From Amphibacillus sediminis NBRC 103570 (GTDB lineage Bacteria > Bacillota > Bacilli > Bacillales > Amphibacillaceae): a stretch of DNA of 64,000 nt. The notes beneath the pieces are model-generated. The model ran no database searches. It worked only from the letters and a program-made list of their open reading frames with translations, and was not told the origin of the DNA. The position numbers and the translations under genes are program-made. The stretch's first letter is position 1, and every line of letters starts with the position of its first letter. Below, one piece after another: positions 17,275 through 26,186 of the stretch. Where the stretch lies: assembly GCF_001552275.1 (NCBI RefSeq), contig NZ_BCQW01000002.1, positions 1-64,000 of the forward strand, read 5' to 3'.

Positions 17275-17300
17275 ATTCCCGATATCGGAGATCACTAAAC
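17275..17300 (-). promoter_or_regulatory. SigB-dependent promoter upstream of rsbV
   Basis: On the minus strand GTTTAG (17300-17295) is followed after 14 bp by GGGAAT (17280-17275), matching the SigB pattern GTTTaa-N12-15-GGGtAt. The -35 element overlaps the rsbU stop codon. The same autoregulatory promoter position is known in B. subtilis. Confidence 0.82.
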
Positions 17301-18311
17301 TTCTTTTTTTATAATGATTAAAGTAAAGTCATCGCGTAAATGAAACTCTTGTAAGCGCTCAAAATACTTATAAACCTTATCCACCGCATTTTGAGCAGGT
17401 AAATGAATATAATCTTTAATCACCTGACGAACCTCTTCACGCTCAACAAAGCGATCGCCTACTCGACATTCTGTTACACCATCTGTTAATAAAATGATGC
17501 AGTCACCCTTGTTTATCTTTTGAATACATTGCTGGTAAGTAGCGTTATGCGTTGCCCCTAACACTAACCCACGTGCATGAATTTCTTCAAAGCGGTCCTC
17601 ACTAGCATGATAATAAAATCCCGGTTCGTGACCAGCTGAGGCGAATGAAAAGGTCTCATCTTCAGGATTATATAAACCATAAAACATTGTAATGAACATG
17701 CTAGGATCTACATTACGTTCAACGACACGATTTAGATTTTCCAAAATCAAACTAGGTTCGCGTTGATTATCAGGAAAGCTATCCATTGAATATTTAATCA
17801 TAGACATAGCCAATGCCGCAGGAATACCTTTTCCGATTACATCAGCAAGGGCAATACCTAGCGATCCATCCTTATCGGTCACAAAGTGATAGTAATCACC
17901 ATTCATTTGATTAGCCGGTACGCTTATCGCCCCAATATCTAGCCCCTTAACACTTGGGTGGACAGTAGACAATAAGGTTTCCTGCATTCTTGCCGCGACG
18001 GATATTTCAGACTCTAATTCGAATTGTTTTTGCCGTAAAAACTGAAATTCTTGTAAAGCTAACCCATAGGAAATCATCGCTTCCAAAAGAAAGTCTAGTG
18101 AATCCGTCACCTCTTGAGGCAACTCAGGATGTAAGTCCTTCAATGCCTCAATATGAACATTGATAATTTCCTCAGGTGAAATACTATGCTGTACAGACAT
18201 TTTACTTAATTGTTCAGCCTGATATAATACGGTTTCATTTTTGGTTAGGAGATACTCTTTAAGTAAGTTCCGATAATTATTTAAGTCAAGTTTCATTTGT
18301 TCCATTGGCAT
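17295..18311 (-). CDS. rsbU: RsbU phosphatase (activated by RsbT)
   Basis: The protein has 338 residues. The N-terminal helical RsbT-binding domain (about 1-85) is followed by a linker and a PP2C/SpoIIE phosphatase domain (about 120-336) with MNGDYYHFV, LADVIGKGIPAALAMSMIKY and LTDGVTECR. RsbU dephosphorylates RsbV-P once RsbT is released from the stressosome. It lies 12 nt downstream of rsbT. Confidence 0.96.
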   Translation of the reverse strand: MPMEQMKLDLNNYRNLLKEYLLTKNETVLYQAEQLSKMSVQHSISPEEIINVHIEALKDLHPELPQEVTDSLDFLLEAMISYGLALQEFQFLRQKQFELESEISVAARMQETLLSTVHPSVKGLDIGAISVPANQMNGDYYHFVTDKDGSLGIALADVIGKGIPAALAMSMIKYSMDSFPDNQREPSLILENLNRVVERNVDPSMFITMFYGLYNPEDETFSFASAGHEPGFYYHASEDRFEEIHARGLVLGATHNATYQQCIQKINKGDCIILLTDGVTECRVGDRFVEREEVRQVIKDYIHLPAQNAVDKVYKYFERLQEFHLRDDFTLIIIKKEV

Positions 18312-18323
18312 TCCCCCGATACG

Positions 18324-18725
18324 TTATCTTAACCATTTAATTGCTTCTATTTCTGTACCTTTTTCCGAGTCAGAGCGGATTTCAAAAAAATCCATCAACC
18401 GCTTAACTCCTGGTAAGCCTGCACCTAATCCACCTGAGGTTGAATAGCCATCTTGCATGACTTGGCTAATATCGCGAATACCAGGACCATTGTCTTTCGC
18501 TACTATTTTCAAACCCTTTTTATCTAGCTCATCAATGACTTCAAAACAAATCGTGCCTGTTCTCGCATATAAGTAAATATTCCTTGCCAATTCTGAGATT
18601 GCAGTGGCAATACGTGCTTGATCGACTGTTCCAAACCCTAGTTCCTTAGCATGTTTCCTGCCTAATTGCCGTGCCCCTACAATATCCCATTCTTTTCGAA
18701 TTGTTACACAGGGTTTGAAATCCAT
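18324..18725 (-). CDS. rsbT: Serine/threonine kinase RsbT
   Basis: This 133-residue GHKL kinase has AISELARNIYLYARTG (about 42-57), VAKDNGPGI (about 77-85) and GLGAGLPGVKRLMD (about 99-112). RsbT phosphorylates RsbS and RsbR, leaves the stressosome and activates RsbU. It is 2 nt from rsbS, so tightly coupled. Confidence 0.96.
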   Translation of the reverse strand: MDFKPCVTIRKEWDIVGARQLGRKHAKELGFGTVDQARIATAISELARNIYLYARTGTICFEVIDELDKKGLKIVAKDNGPGIRDISQVMQDGYSTSGGLGAGLPGVKRLMDFFEIRSDSEKGTEIEAIKWLR

Positions 18726-18727
18726 AA

Positions 18728-19084
18728 CTACCCCTCCAGTTCCTGGCGAAGTTTGATCAACCCTTGCTCGAGGTCTAGTGCAGTTGGAACGTCATGCATA
18801 TGGATGCCTAGTTCAATTAGCGTCATGGCAACAGCAGGTTGAATACCAGTCAATACCACCCTTGCTCCCATCAACCCAGACATAGTCACTACATCACCTA
18901 ACACCTTTGCAATGAATGAGTCAATGATATCAACCGATGTTAAATCAATGACCACTCCTGTTGCCCCACTCTTATGAATCTCGTTTAATAAATCTTCTTG
19001 AAATTGAATCGCTGACTGGTCATCAAGATCTATCTGGATTGATATTAACAAGTAATTATGAAGCTTTAAAATTGGGATACGCAC
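18728..19084 (-). CDS. rsbS: Stressosome scaffold protein RsbS
   Basis: This 118-residue single STAS-domain protein carries [20 protein letters not shown] (about 46-65), with the serine phosphorylated by RsbT. RsbS and RsbR build the stressosome shell. It lies 4 nt downstream of rsbR. Confidence 0.95.
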   Translation of the reverse strand: MRIPILKLHNYLLISIQIDLDDQSAIQFQEDLLNEIHKSGATGVVIDLTSVDIIDSFIAKVLGDVVTMSGLMGARVVLTGIQPAVAMTLIELGIHMHDVPTALDLEQGLIKLRQELEG

Positions 19085-19088
19085 AAGA

Positions 19089-19970
19089 TCACTCCTTGTC
19101 TAAAGATTCAATCATTTCCTCAATCGCACTAGCACTGTCCTTCTGTCGGATAATCTTACGATTGGTTAACTCAAGCGCTGTTTCAAATCCTTTTCTTAAT
19201 GATGATTTGGTCGGGAATTTGCCTAGATCAATACCTAAGTTTACAATGGTTTGGGCAATTTCAGGACGTATTCCAACTAAAATGCAGTTCGAGCCGATTA
19301 ATCTAACTGCCTCAGCTGCCTGAATAATATGGTGAGCGACCATGGTATCGACAACAGGAACACCTGTAATATCCATTAGTACCACCTCAGCATTATGCTT
19401 AATGACTCCCTCTAGTAAATTTTCCATGATTAACTTAGCCCGTTCGGTATCAATTGTACCTATTAAAGGCATAATCGTAATATTACGCATCACAGGAATT
19501 AAGGGGGCAGATAATTCTTGCAAGGCCACTCTTTGCAAAGATACTGTATGCTCCCAGTTCCCTGAATACTCATTAACTAGCTTATTAATAATCGGATCAA
19601 CCCAACTATCCACTCGGTCTAAAATGACTGAAAAGTAGTCAGTATCGATTTTGTCGGTTTGTCCTAGAACAAAATCGATCACTACCCGGCGAAACGTTTG
19701 TAAACCATCGGTTAAATAAGATAATGGCCACCCCAAATTAACAAGGCGTTCTGAAAATTCCTCTAAATCTTTAGTCAACCCCTGCTGTTCCAAACTTGCA
19801 AAAATCATGTTGACAAATTCACGGTTAGTGCTCTGAAATAATTCTTCAGAAATTGAAGAGGTATAATCATTCTGTCTTTTTTCAGAAACAATTTCCAACC
19901 AATTTTTAATGATAATATCACTATTTTCAATAATGATTTTTTGAACACGTTCTGGCAAGATTATGACCAC
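19089..19970 (-). CDS. rsbR: Stressosome sensor RsbR
   Basis: The protein has 293 residues. The N-terminal non-heme globin-like sensor domain (about 1-140) joins a C-terminal STAS domain (about 155-270) with [20 protein letters not shown], including a threonine at the site phosphorylated by RsbT. It heads the eight-gene operon. The start has AAAGGTGG about 6 nt upstream. Only one RsbR paralogue is visible in this window. Confidence 0.94.
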   Translation of the reverse strand: MVIILPERVQKIIIENSDIIIKNWLEIVSEKRQNDYTSSISEELFQSTNREFVNMIFASLEQQGLTKDLEEFSERLVNLGWPLSYLTDGLQTFRRVVIDFVLGQTDKIDTDYFSVILDRVDSWVDPIINKLVNEYSGNWEHTVSLQRVALQELSAPLIPVMRNITIMPLIGTIDTERAKLIMENLLEGVIKHNAEVVLMDITGVPVVDTMVAHHIIQAAEAVRLIGSNCILVGIRPEIAQTIVNLGIDLGKFPTKSSLRKGFETALELTNRKIIRQKDSASAIEEMIESLDKE

Positions 19971-20142
19971 CTTTATTTGTTAGAAATATTGTATTTGCAC
20001 TTAATTTATCATTTTTTAGCTAAAATTACTATAAATCTGTTTTTATCCGGTGAGCTGTAACAAATTGGAATACCGGAGCGCTAGTTAGGGAATCAAGTCT
20101 ATTTTATTTCGCTAAGCATCTAACAGGTGTATAGATAACAAA

Positions 20143-20232
20143 AAGCACTTGTCCCATGGGAGTGATACGCTTCTTTTAAGCAGCAGATTTTATTTACTAA
20201 TCTGCTGCTTAAAAGGGCATATCAGATGACAA
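20143..20232. repeat. Long imperfect palindrome (about 90 bp)
   Basis: Outer arms AGCACTTGTC/GACAAGTGCT enclose a perfect 16-bp inner stem, TTTTAAGCAGCAGATT with AATCTGCTGCTTAAAA, around a 9-nt loop. It lies between mazF and rsbR, next to family B copy 1. No T-tract makes it a clear terminator in either direction. It may be a cruciform-type element or a processed RNA hairpin. Confidence 0.7.
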
Positions 20233-20253
20233 GTGCTCTTCCGTATTATTCTC

Positions 20254-20440
20254 AAATGCGCCTCAGCGTATTTGTGCCCAAATTAAATCGAGCCAAACTC
20301 GTTAAATCCCCTCTGAAAATCTGCCGCATCAGCTAGAGGGTTAACTTTATTCTGCCGGGGTTTGTACCGCACTGAATGAAAGACAAATAGACATACATCT
20401 CACCACTTATAGTAGTGGGAGACTTCTGCTAAGTGAAGTT
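20254..20440 (+). repeat. Family B interspersed repeat, copy 1
   Basis: About 187 bp align with 34895-35083: CAAATGC.CCT..GCGTATTT.TGCCCA, TCGAG...CTCG hairpin, CTGAAAATC, GGGTTTG..CC..ACTGAATGAA and a terminal GAAGTTAAA. This copy is the more diverged. It starts about 20 bp beyond the palindrome and ends just before the 3' end of mazF. Confidence 0.8.
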
Positions 20441-20446
20441 AAATCA

Positions 20447-20797
20447 TTAAATATGGGTTAACCCTAGACTAATTTCTAGGGCTTTATCAATCTTATCCAT
20501 CATTTGACTATCTAATTGTGTTATCTTATCTGTTAATCGTTGCTTATCGATCGTTCGAATTTGCTCGAGTAGAATAACAGAGTCGCGTTCAAAGCCATAT
20601 TTGTCCGCACTTATTTCCACATGGGTCGGCAACTTTGCCTTTTGAATCTGAGCCGTAATGGCTGCCACAATGACAGTTGGGCTAAATCGATTCCCAATAT
20701 TGTTTTGAATAACTAATACTGGACGGACTCCACCTTGCTCTGAACCCACAACTGGAGAAAGATCAGCGAAATAAACTTCGCCTCTTTTTACGATCAA
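20447..20797 (-). CDS. ndoA: MazF/EndoA (NdoA) mRNA interferase toxin
   Basis: This 116-residue PemK/MazF-fold protein begins [38 protein letters not shown] and the central VAAITAQ are family hallmarks. The B. subtilis enzyme cleaves RNA at UACAU. The antitoxin gene lies 4 nt upstream, and the pair sits between alr and rsbR as in B. subtilis. It is full length and appears intact. Confidence 0.96.
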   Translation of the reverse strand: MIVKRGEVYFADLSPVVGSEQGGVRPVLVIQNNIGNRFSPTVIVAAITAQIQKAKLPTHVEISADKYGFERDSVILLEQIRTIDKQRLTDKITQLDSQMMDKIDKALEISLGLTHI

Positions 20798-20801
20798 AGC
20801 A

Positions 20802-21077
20802 TCACACCCCGCTCACTAAGCGTTCAAAGGTGATTTCTGCCTCCTCTTCAGCTAAAAAAGATTCTGAAGCAATATTTAGGTTAATCTTTGCCATCTCTAA
20901 ATAACCTCTTTGCATCGATTCGCGAATGTGTTTCTCTTTTTTGTCTTGCACGTAAGATTTTGTTGCTTGATAAATAAAATCATTAAGATCTTTTTCCTCT
21001 TCCTTTATCAGACTGTCTACCTCATTAAGTAATGTTTTAGGTAAGCGTACAACAATTTCTTGCATGTTAGCTGACAA
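20802..21077 (-). CDS. ndoAI: MazE-type antitoxin (NdoAI)
   Basis: The protein is about 91 residues with an N-terminal ribbon-helix-helix ([19 protein letters not shown]) and a C-terminal tail, [16 protein letters not shown] and ERLVSGV, that in the B. subtilis homologue binds MazF. I prefer TTG 21077, about 7 nt after GGAGGTG; a GTG further upstream overlaps that site. It is translationally close to the toxin gene. Confidence 0.92.
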   Translation of the reverse strand: MSANMQEIVVRLPKTLLNEVDSLIKEEEKDLNDFIYQATKSYVQDKKEKHIRESMQRGYLEMAKINLNIASESFLAEEEAEITFERLVSGV

Positions 21078-21182
21078 ACGATACACCTCCACCACAATTA
21101 AATCCGTTTATTCTAGTCTCTTTTATAATAGCATTGTCATAACCTCTTGCAAAGGCATTTTTGATAGTTTTTTTTGTAATTC

Positions 21183-22331
21183 TTAAAAATTAACGCCGGC
21201 TCCTTCAGTATCACTCGGATCATAGAACCTTGGTAATCGATTGGTCAATAAGCAGGCAACCTCATAGTTGATCGTTCCTAAATGTTGAGCAATCTCCTCC
21301 ATACTTATTTTTTCGTTACCTTGTTTACCAATAAAGGTAACTTCTGTACCTATAGGATATGCCTGATCCAGCTTTACCATACATTGATCCATACAAATTC
21401 TCCCTATTAGCGGCATTTTCTTTCCGTTAATGAGTACGGATAGACCTTGCCAGCCTCGCTGGATGCCGTCAGCATATCCAACCGGAATCGTCCCAATCCA
21501 CTCCTCCTGTTCAGTTGTATAGGTGGCACCATAGCTTATTGATTCACCTGCCCCCACTTTTTTGACATGGGTTAGCTTTGCATGTAAGGAAAGTGCTGGT
21601 TCTAATGAAATAGGTTGAGTTTCCTTCAAATATAAAGAAGGATATAAACCATACATCCCGATACCAAACCGGACAGCATTAAGCATATCATTTGAATGTT
21701 GGATAGCTGCAGCACTATTACCTGTATGGACAACCATTTGATCAGTGGTATGCTGCTTTAATTCGTTGATAAGTGTTTCAAAGCGGCTAGACTGCTTATA
21801 GTAATAGTCGTGGTTCGGTTCATCAGCTGTAGCAAAATGTGTATAAACACCTGTTAAATTAATATTGCATTGAGCCAGGTGTGCCATGAAATCACGTAAT
21901 TCCTCTATTGAACGAATACCTAATCGGCCCATCCCTGTGTCTAGCTTGAGGTGGATAGATAAAGGTTGGCCAATCTTATTCTGTTTAAAGGTTTCTAACC
22001 AGCTAACCTGAAATACAGTTAACGTGATTTGGTACTCAATCGCTATTCGAGCAAATTCAGGAGCTACCCAACCCATAACTAAAATTGGAGCCTTAATCCC
22101 CGCTTTTCTTAGCCTTACAGCTTCTTCCAGCAATGCAACTGCAAGGCCAGAGGCACCTGCAGCTAAGGCTGCTTGTGCAACTTGAATATCTCCGTGGCCA
22201 TAACCATTTGCCTTTACTACAGCCATAACGGCAGTTTGATTTGGCAGCTGTTTTTTTAATTGATTTATATTAGCGCTAATGGCAGCTAAATTTATATTAA
22301 TCCAAGCCTTACGATATAATAATGGGTCCAT
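21183..22331 (-). CDS. alr: Alanine racemase
   Basis: This 382-residue fold-type III PLP enzyme converts L-alanine to D-alanine for peptidoglycan. The PLP lysine lies in AVVKANGYGHG (about 37-47). A second-subunit catalytic tyrosine lies in SYGATYTTE (about 270). The conserved GRICMDQ segment is near residue 315. The length is typical. Its position upstream of mazEF matches B. subtilis. Enzyme from spore formers can also act at germination. Confidence 0.97.
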   Translation of the reverse strand: MDPLLYRKAWININLAAISANINQLKKQLPNQTAVMAVVKANGYGHGDIQVAQAALAAGASGLAVALLEEAVRLRKAGIKAPILVMGWVAPEFARIAIEYQITLTVFQVSWLETFKQNKIGQPLSIHLKLDTGMGRLGIRSIEELRDFMAHLAQCNINLTGVYTHFATADEPNHDYYYKQSSRFETLINELKQHTTDQMVVHTGNSAAAIQHSNDMLNAVRFGIGMYGLYPSLYLKETQPISLEPALSLHAKLTHVKKVGAGESISYGATYTTEQEEWIGTIPVGYADGIQRGWQGLSVLINGKKMPLIGRICMDQCMVKLDQAYPIGTEVTFIGKQGNEKISMEEIAQHLGTINYEVACLLTNRLPRFYDPSDTEGAGVNF

Positions 22332-22564
22332 ATTTGTCCCTCATTCCTTATTTAAAAGTATTGATAGAGCTATAAAAAGCAGCTCCCGTTAGTTAGTTAA
22401 TCCAAAAACATCGTGTAATGGAAATATTCTTAACTGATTATATGACTCATTTTATCATTATCGTTTCTCACTTGACTACTGTCAATAGTCGAGATTATCG
22501 AAGCATTAGCTCGATTAGCCTGGATAACAGAGCTAAGAAGCAAAGGAAAGCCGTTGTTCCAATA

Positions 22565-22735
22565 AAAAAAGCGCAGAGCGCCCGCTTAAAAACGTAGCGA
22601 CTGGAGCGAATCAACTGAGATAAAGGAATCACGGTAAGCTTGCGAACCGATGATGACTTATCGTAGGGCGATTCGTGAACTCGCCTATTTTGGGCGCTCG
22701 AAACTGGAGTCGCTAAATAGGTTACCTACATGTTA
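22565..22735. repeat. Structured intergenic repeat-like segment (AGCGCCCG type)
   Basis: AGCGCCCGCTTAAA near 22573 pairs with TTTTGGGCGCT near 22689, and TAGCGACTGGAG pairs with CTCCAG-type and AGTCGCTA sequence near 22706-22722. The opening AAAAAAGCGCAGAGCGCCCG resembles an interspersed sequence I know from other bacilli and Geobacillus (AAAAGCGCAAGCGCCC type). Only one copy is in this window. It lies between alr and ydcC. Confidence 0.5.
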
Positions 22736-22771
22736 TCCACATCCGACAAATTTATAATTTCATAGACAACC

Positions 22772-22809
22772 AAAAAACGGGCACTTGGCCTTAAAGCCAA
22801 ATACCCGCT
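22772..22809 (-). terminator. Intrinsic terminator after ydcC
   Basis: On the minus strand GCGGGTATTTGGC pairs with GGCCAAGTGCCCG and is followed by six T residues. Confidence 0.85.
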
Positions 22810-22901
22810 AAAGCATAATAGGGTAAGCCCCCTAGCTCACCCATTTCATGTGTTCTAACCTATTACGACTTACTCTTCTTTGTATTAGTACGCTGCCACT
22901 A

Positions 22902-23927
22902 TTACTTTTCCATCTGTGGTGTCATCGATTGTGCAACTTGAATCATTTCTTCCTCCGTTAACTGATCACTAACTAAGTAAAAATCGATACCTTGATCGGA
23001 CCAAGCAATAGATTGTTCTGTTTTTGCTCCAATTGTACCACCAATGTGCACCGGTTCACCATTGGTCCATTCAGGCTCACGAGCAGCAACCATTGCTGTT
23101 TCCCTTACCTCTTGTACAATCGTAAAGTCTTTTTCACCTGTGTAAGTTAAAACAACTCGCCGTCCTTCATCTAAATCAAATTCTGAGGTATCTGATAATT
23201 CACTGCCAAACATTACGCTTGGGTATTGAATGGTAAAGTCGGTTTGAGGAAGCTGTTGCTCCATGACATTAACAGGTATGCTAAAAATACCACTCGTTAA
23301 ATTAGTATCAACGTCAAAATAATTATCTTCAAATTCTACATCAAGCTCAAACGGCTCAAATGTGACCTCAACCACCACATTTTGCTCTTGATCATATATT
23401 TTCACAAGATAAGGTGTTAAACTTTTTTGGTCGAAATAGATCTCTTGCGTTGGTAACGAATGATTATGTTGATAATTTGTTTGTGTCTTAAAAACATAAT
23501 ATTGATCTGTAACTTTAAATTCCGCTTCATTATCATTTAAAATGTCTGATACGAGTGAATGATATAAGTAGGGTTGACTAGCATTACTAGGCCAGTCACT
23601 TTGAAAACGAAAGCTCTTATTCAAAGCAGGTGTCAATACGAACACACCGTCATCGTTTTTTAAAATGATCTGACTCCCTTCTTGATCATCTTCATTTTGC
23701 ATTAACACACGATAATAATGATCGGCTTGATACGACAAATCAATCTCATATTGCTGGGTGGCTTCGCCAGTTTGCATTTCCATCTTTGCTTTTGTCTGAT
23801 AACTGGTCAGATCTGTTAAGGTTTGCTCAAGATTCTTGACGACCTCCTCCTGCGAAGCTTCGCCACACCCTGCTATAATGAAGATTGATAGAACGATTAA
23901 GCCAATTCTGATCACTCTGTTCATCAT
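22902..23927 (-). CDS. ydcC: YdcC, LolA-like lipoprotein
   Basis: This lipoprotein of about 341 residues begins MMNRVIRIGLIVLSIFIIAGC; the lipobox IIAGC gives the lipidated Cys. The rest matches the YdcC/LolA-fold family (LTSYQTKAKMEMQ, YFDQKSLTPYLVKIYDQE). In B. subtilis it is a sporulation-associated (sigma-E) gene in the same place. I start at ATG 23927, after AAGGAGCTGAC; a longer in-frame start would overlap nnr and bury the signal peptide. Confidence 0.88.
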   Translation of the reverse strand: MMNRVIRIGLIVLSIFIIAGCGEASQEEVVKNLEQTLTDLTSYQTKAKMEMQTGEATQQYEIDLSYQADHYYRVLMQNEDDQEGSQIILKNDDGVFVLTPALNKSFRFQSDWPSNASQPYLYHSLVSDILNDNEAEFKVTDQYYVFKTQTNYQHNHSLPTQEIYFDQKSLTPYLVKIYDQEQNVVVEVTFEPFELDVEFEDNYFDVDTNLTSGIFSIPVNVMEQQLPQTDFTIQYPSVMFGSELSDTSEFDLDEGRRVVLTYTGEKDFTIVQEVRETAMVAAREPEWTNGEPVHIGGTIGAKTEQSIAWSDQGIDFYLVSDQLTEEEMIQVAQSMTPQMEK

Positions 23928-23979
23928 GTCAGCTCCTTTAACTCTAGTTAGAGAAAAAGGGAATGAATAAACCGCTTTA

Positions 23980-25497
23980 TTAGTTAAGACATGTACGAAA
24001 TGCCTCGGAAAGGTTCTCGATGACATCTGTTGCTAATAGATCGATATTAGAATGACTATGCTTAACAGCTAGATCGGCTGCTAAACCATGAATAAAGCAT
24101 GCATTTGCTAGCGCCTGTTGGATAGGCTGCTTTTGACAGAGCTGTGCCAAAATAATTCCAGCTAGACAATCTCCACTTCCAGCTTTAGCAAGACCAGCAT
24201 TTCCCGTTGTGTTAATGGTCTGATTACCTTCTGGATCCGTGATAATTGTATAGGCACCTTTGAGCACTACAAATACATTGTATTGTCGAGCAAATTGTTC
24301 GGCAGTATGAAAAGGGTTAGACTTAACCTGATCAATCGTTTTATCAACTAACCTAGCCATTTCTCCTGGGTGGGGAGTTAGAATAGTTGGGTGGTCACGT
24401 TCGGCTATTAACTCAAGTTTATCCTTAATGTGGTATAAACCATCGCCATCAATAATGAGCGGTTGCTTGACCGACAGGGTCGTTCTTACCAATCGTTCAG
24501 CTAAAGCCAATCGGCCCATCCCCATTCCGATAACCACTGCATGGACGTTATTGATGATTAATTGATAGTTAGCTAGCCACTCATCAGTTAAATCAGCGGC
24601 TAGTAAATGATAGATCACTTCAGGCACATGATTAGCTACGGTTTGTTTAACTTCATCAAAGGTAACGACAGTTAGCAAACCTAAGCCTGCCCTTAAGGCT
24701 GACTTCGCTGTTAGGGTAATTGCTCCAGGCATTTCTTTCGATCCACCGACAGCTATCCCTTTGCCATGGTTCCCTTTATGGCTATGCTTATCACGCCTTA
24801 GTACAGTTAAATTGGCCTTTTCACGCGTCCAAACGTCCTTGCTATACTTTTGAATTAGGGTCACTGGCAGCCCAATATGCACGGTATGCCAATCCCCATA
24901 ATAGCTAGCATAGTGCTCAATAAATGCACTTGGCTTAGGTGCCTCTATGCAGTAAGTCAGATCAGCTTGAATAGCTGTGCTGAAATAGGGATCAGATTCA
25001 GCTGGTACACCACTCGGAAGATCAATAGCAATGGTCTTAGCACTGGATTGATTAACCGCCTTTATTAGGGAGTAAAAGGGCTCTGATAAGCTACCTCTAT
25101 ACCCAATCCCTAATAGAGCATCAACGATTATATCAGCGTGTTCAATCGAAGCTTTAATCGATTTCTCTCCATTAAATCGAATGATTGGGCAACCAAACTG
25201 ATTAAGTATTGACTTGTGAATAGCAGCGGCACCTTTAATCTTTTGATCAGGAACAACTTGTACGACACGAACATCGAAGCCTAAATTGTACAAATAACGC
25301 CCAATGACAAAACCATCGCCACCATTATTACCACTCCCAACCAGCACAAGCGTCTTCATGTCTGGGGTTAATTTCGTTAAAAGCTGCTCAACAATTGCTC
25401 GTCCTGCATTTTCCATTAGCAACTCACTCGTCATTCCATACTGCTCAATTGCTTCCTGGTCAACTTTGTACATTGCCTTTGCGGTTATACAATTCAT
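23980..25497 (-). CDS. nnr: Bifunctional NAD(P)H-hydrate epimerase/dehydratase
   Basis: The protein is about 505 residues. The N-terminal YjeF epimerase domain (about 1-205) shows VGSGNNGGDGFV. The C-terminal ribokinase-like dehydratase domain (about 225-500) shows GNHGKGIAVGGS, LTPHPGEMARL and the catalytic NAGLAKAGSGDCLAGII. It repairs hydrated NADH and NADPH. I chose ATG 25497 after GGAGGGAC; a slightly longer version lacks its own site. It lies between acpS and ydcC, as in B. subtilis relatives. Confidence 0.95.
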   Translation of the reverse strand: MNCITAKAMYKVDQEAIEQYGMTSELLMENAGRAIVEQLLTKLTPDMKTLVLVGSGNNGGDGFVIGRYLYNLGFDVRVVQVVPDQKIKGAAAIHKSILNQFGCPIIRFNGEKSIKASIEHADIIVDALLGIGYRGSLSEPFYSLIKAVNQSSAKTIAIDLPSGVPAESDPYFSTAIQADLTYCIEAPKPSAFIEHYASYYGDWHTVHIGLPVTLIQKYSKDVWTREKANLTVLRRDKHSHKGNHGKGIAVGGSKEMPGAITLTAKSALRAGLGLLTVVTFDEVKQTVANHVPEVIYHLLAADLTDEWLANYQLIINNVHAVVIGMGMGRLALAERLVRTTLSVKQPLIIDGDGLYHIKDKLELIAERDHPTILTPHPGEMARLVDKTIDQVKSNPFHTAEQFARQYNVFVVLKGAYTIITDPEGNQTINTTGNAGLAKAGSGDCLAGIILAQLCQKQPIQQALANACFIHGLAADLAVKHSHSNIDLLATDVIENLSEAFRTCLN

Positions 25498-25564
25498 TTT
25501 TGTCCCTCCTACCCGCACTACACTATATGAGTTTGTCCGCTTGATTATGCAGACAGGCTGTTAG

Positions 25565-25921
25565 TTACTGTTCAATAATAACTTGAGCTACAGCATAATG
25601 ATCACTATGAGAAATTGAAACGAAAAAACGATAATGCTCAAGCCCATGCACGTTGATAATCGGTTGTCCGTATGGATTAGGTAGTATCTCAATGTCACGA
25701 AAAGCTAGCTTCCCAATGCCTGTTCCATATGCTTTAGCAAAAGCTTCCTTAGCTGCAAAACGACCAGCTACAAATTCCAGTTTGCGTTTATCAGAAGGTA
25801 AATCGTTAAAGCAAGCTTGCTCCTTTACTGTTAGTATTTTCCTACTAAAGCGAGGCTGACTAGCTAATAGTTGTTTGATTCGATTTAGCTCGACAATATC
25901 TATACCTGTTCCAATAATCAT
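25565..25921 (-). CDS. acpS: Holo-[acyl-carrier-protein] synthase
   Basis: This 118-residue 4'-phosphopantetheinyl transferase begins MIIGTGIDIVELNRI, with the metal-binding Asp8, and has RFAAKEAFAKAYGTG (about 54-68), with the catalytic Glu. It transfers the pantetheine arm from CoA to ACP for fatty-acid synthesis. The length is standard. It is divergent from the rhomboid gene. Confidence 0.97.
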   Translation of the reverse strand: MIIGTGIDIVELNRIKQLLASQPRFSRKILTVKEQACFNDLPSDKRKLEFVAGRFAAKEAFAKAYGTGIGKLAFRDIEILPNPYGQPIINVHGLEHYRFFVSISHSDHYAVAQVIIEQ

Positions 25922-26123
25922 GTCAATTCACCTTTTTTCTATTTCTATAGACGAAAGAATATTTACTTTCAACGTAGCAAAGATATACGCCTATGTCTAG
26001 CCTTTTATGGCTTGGAAGATTTAACTGTTCTACCCCTTATTTTTTTAACAAAAGCTTTAAATGTATTATACATTTTCTACCTTTTCTACTCGTATAATAT
26101 AGCTAACATTCTAATTGAATGAT

Positions 26124-26153
26124 TTGTCAAATCCTACTGTGTTAGAGTATGAT
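26124..26153 (+). promoter_or_regulatory. Probable sigma-A promoter of the rhomboid gene
   Basis: TTGTCA (26124-26129), 18 bp, TATGAT (26148-26153), about 33 bp before the start codon, which has AAAGGAGC upstream. Confidence 0.55.
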
Positions 26154-26186
26154 TTAATAGAATGAAAATTAAAGGAGCATTAATCA

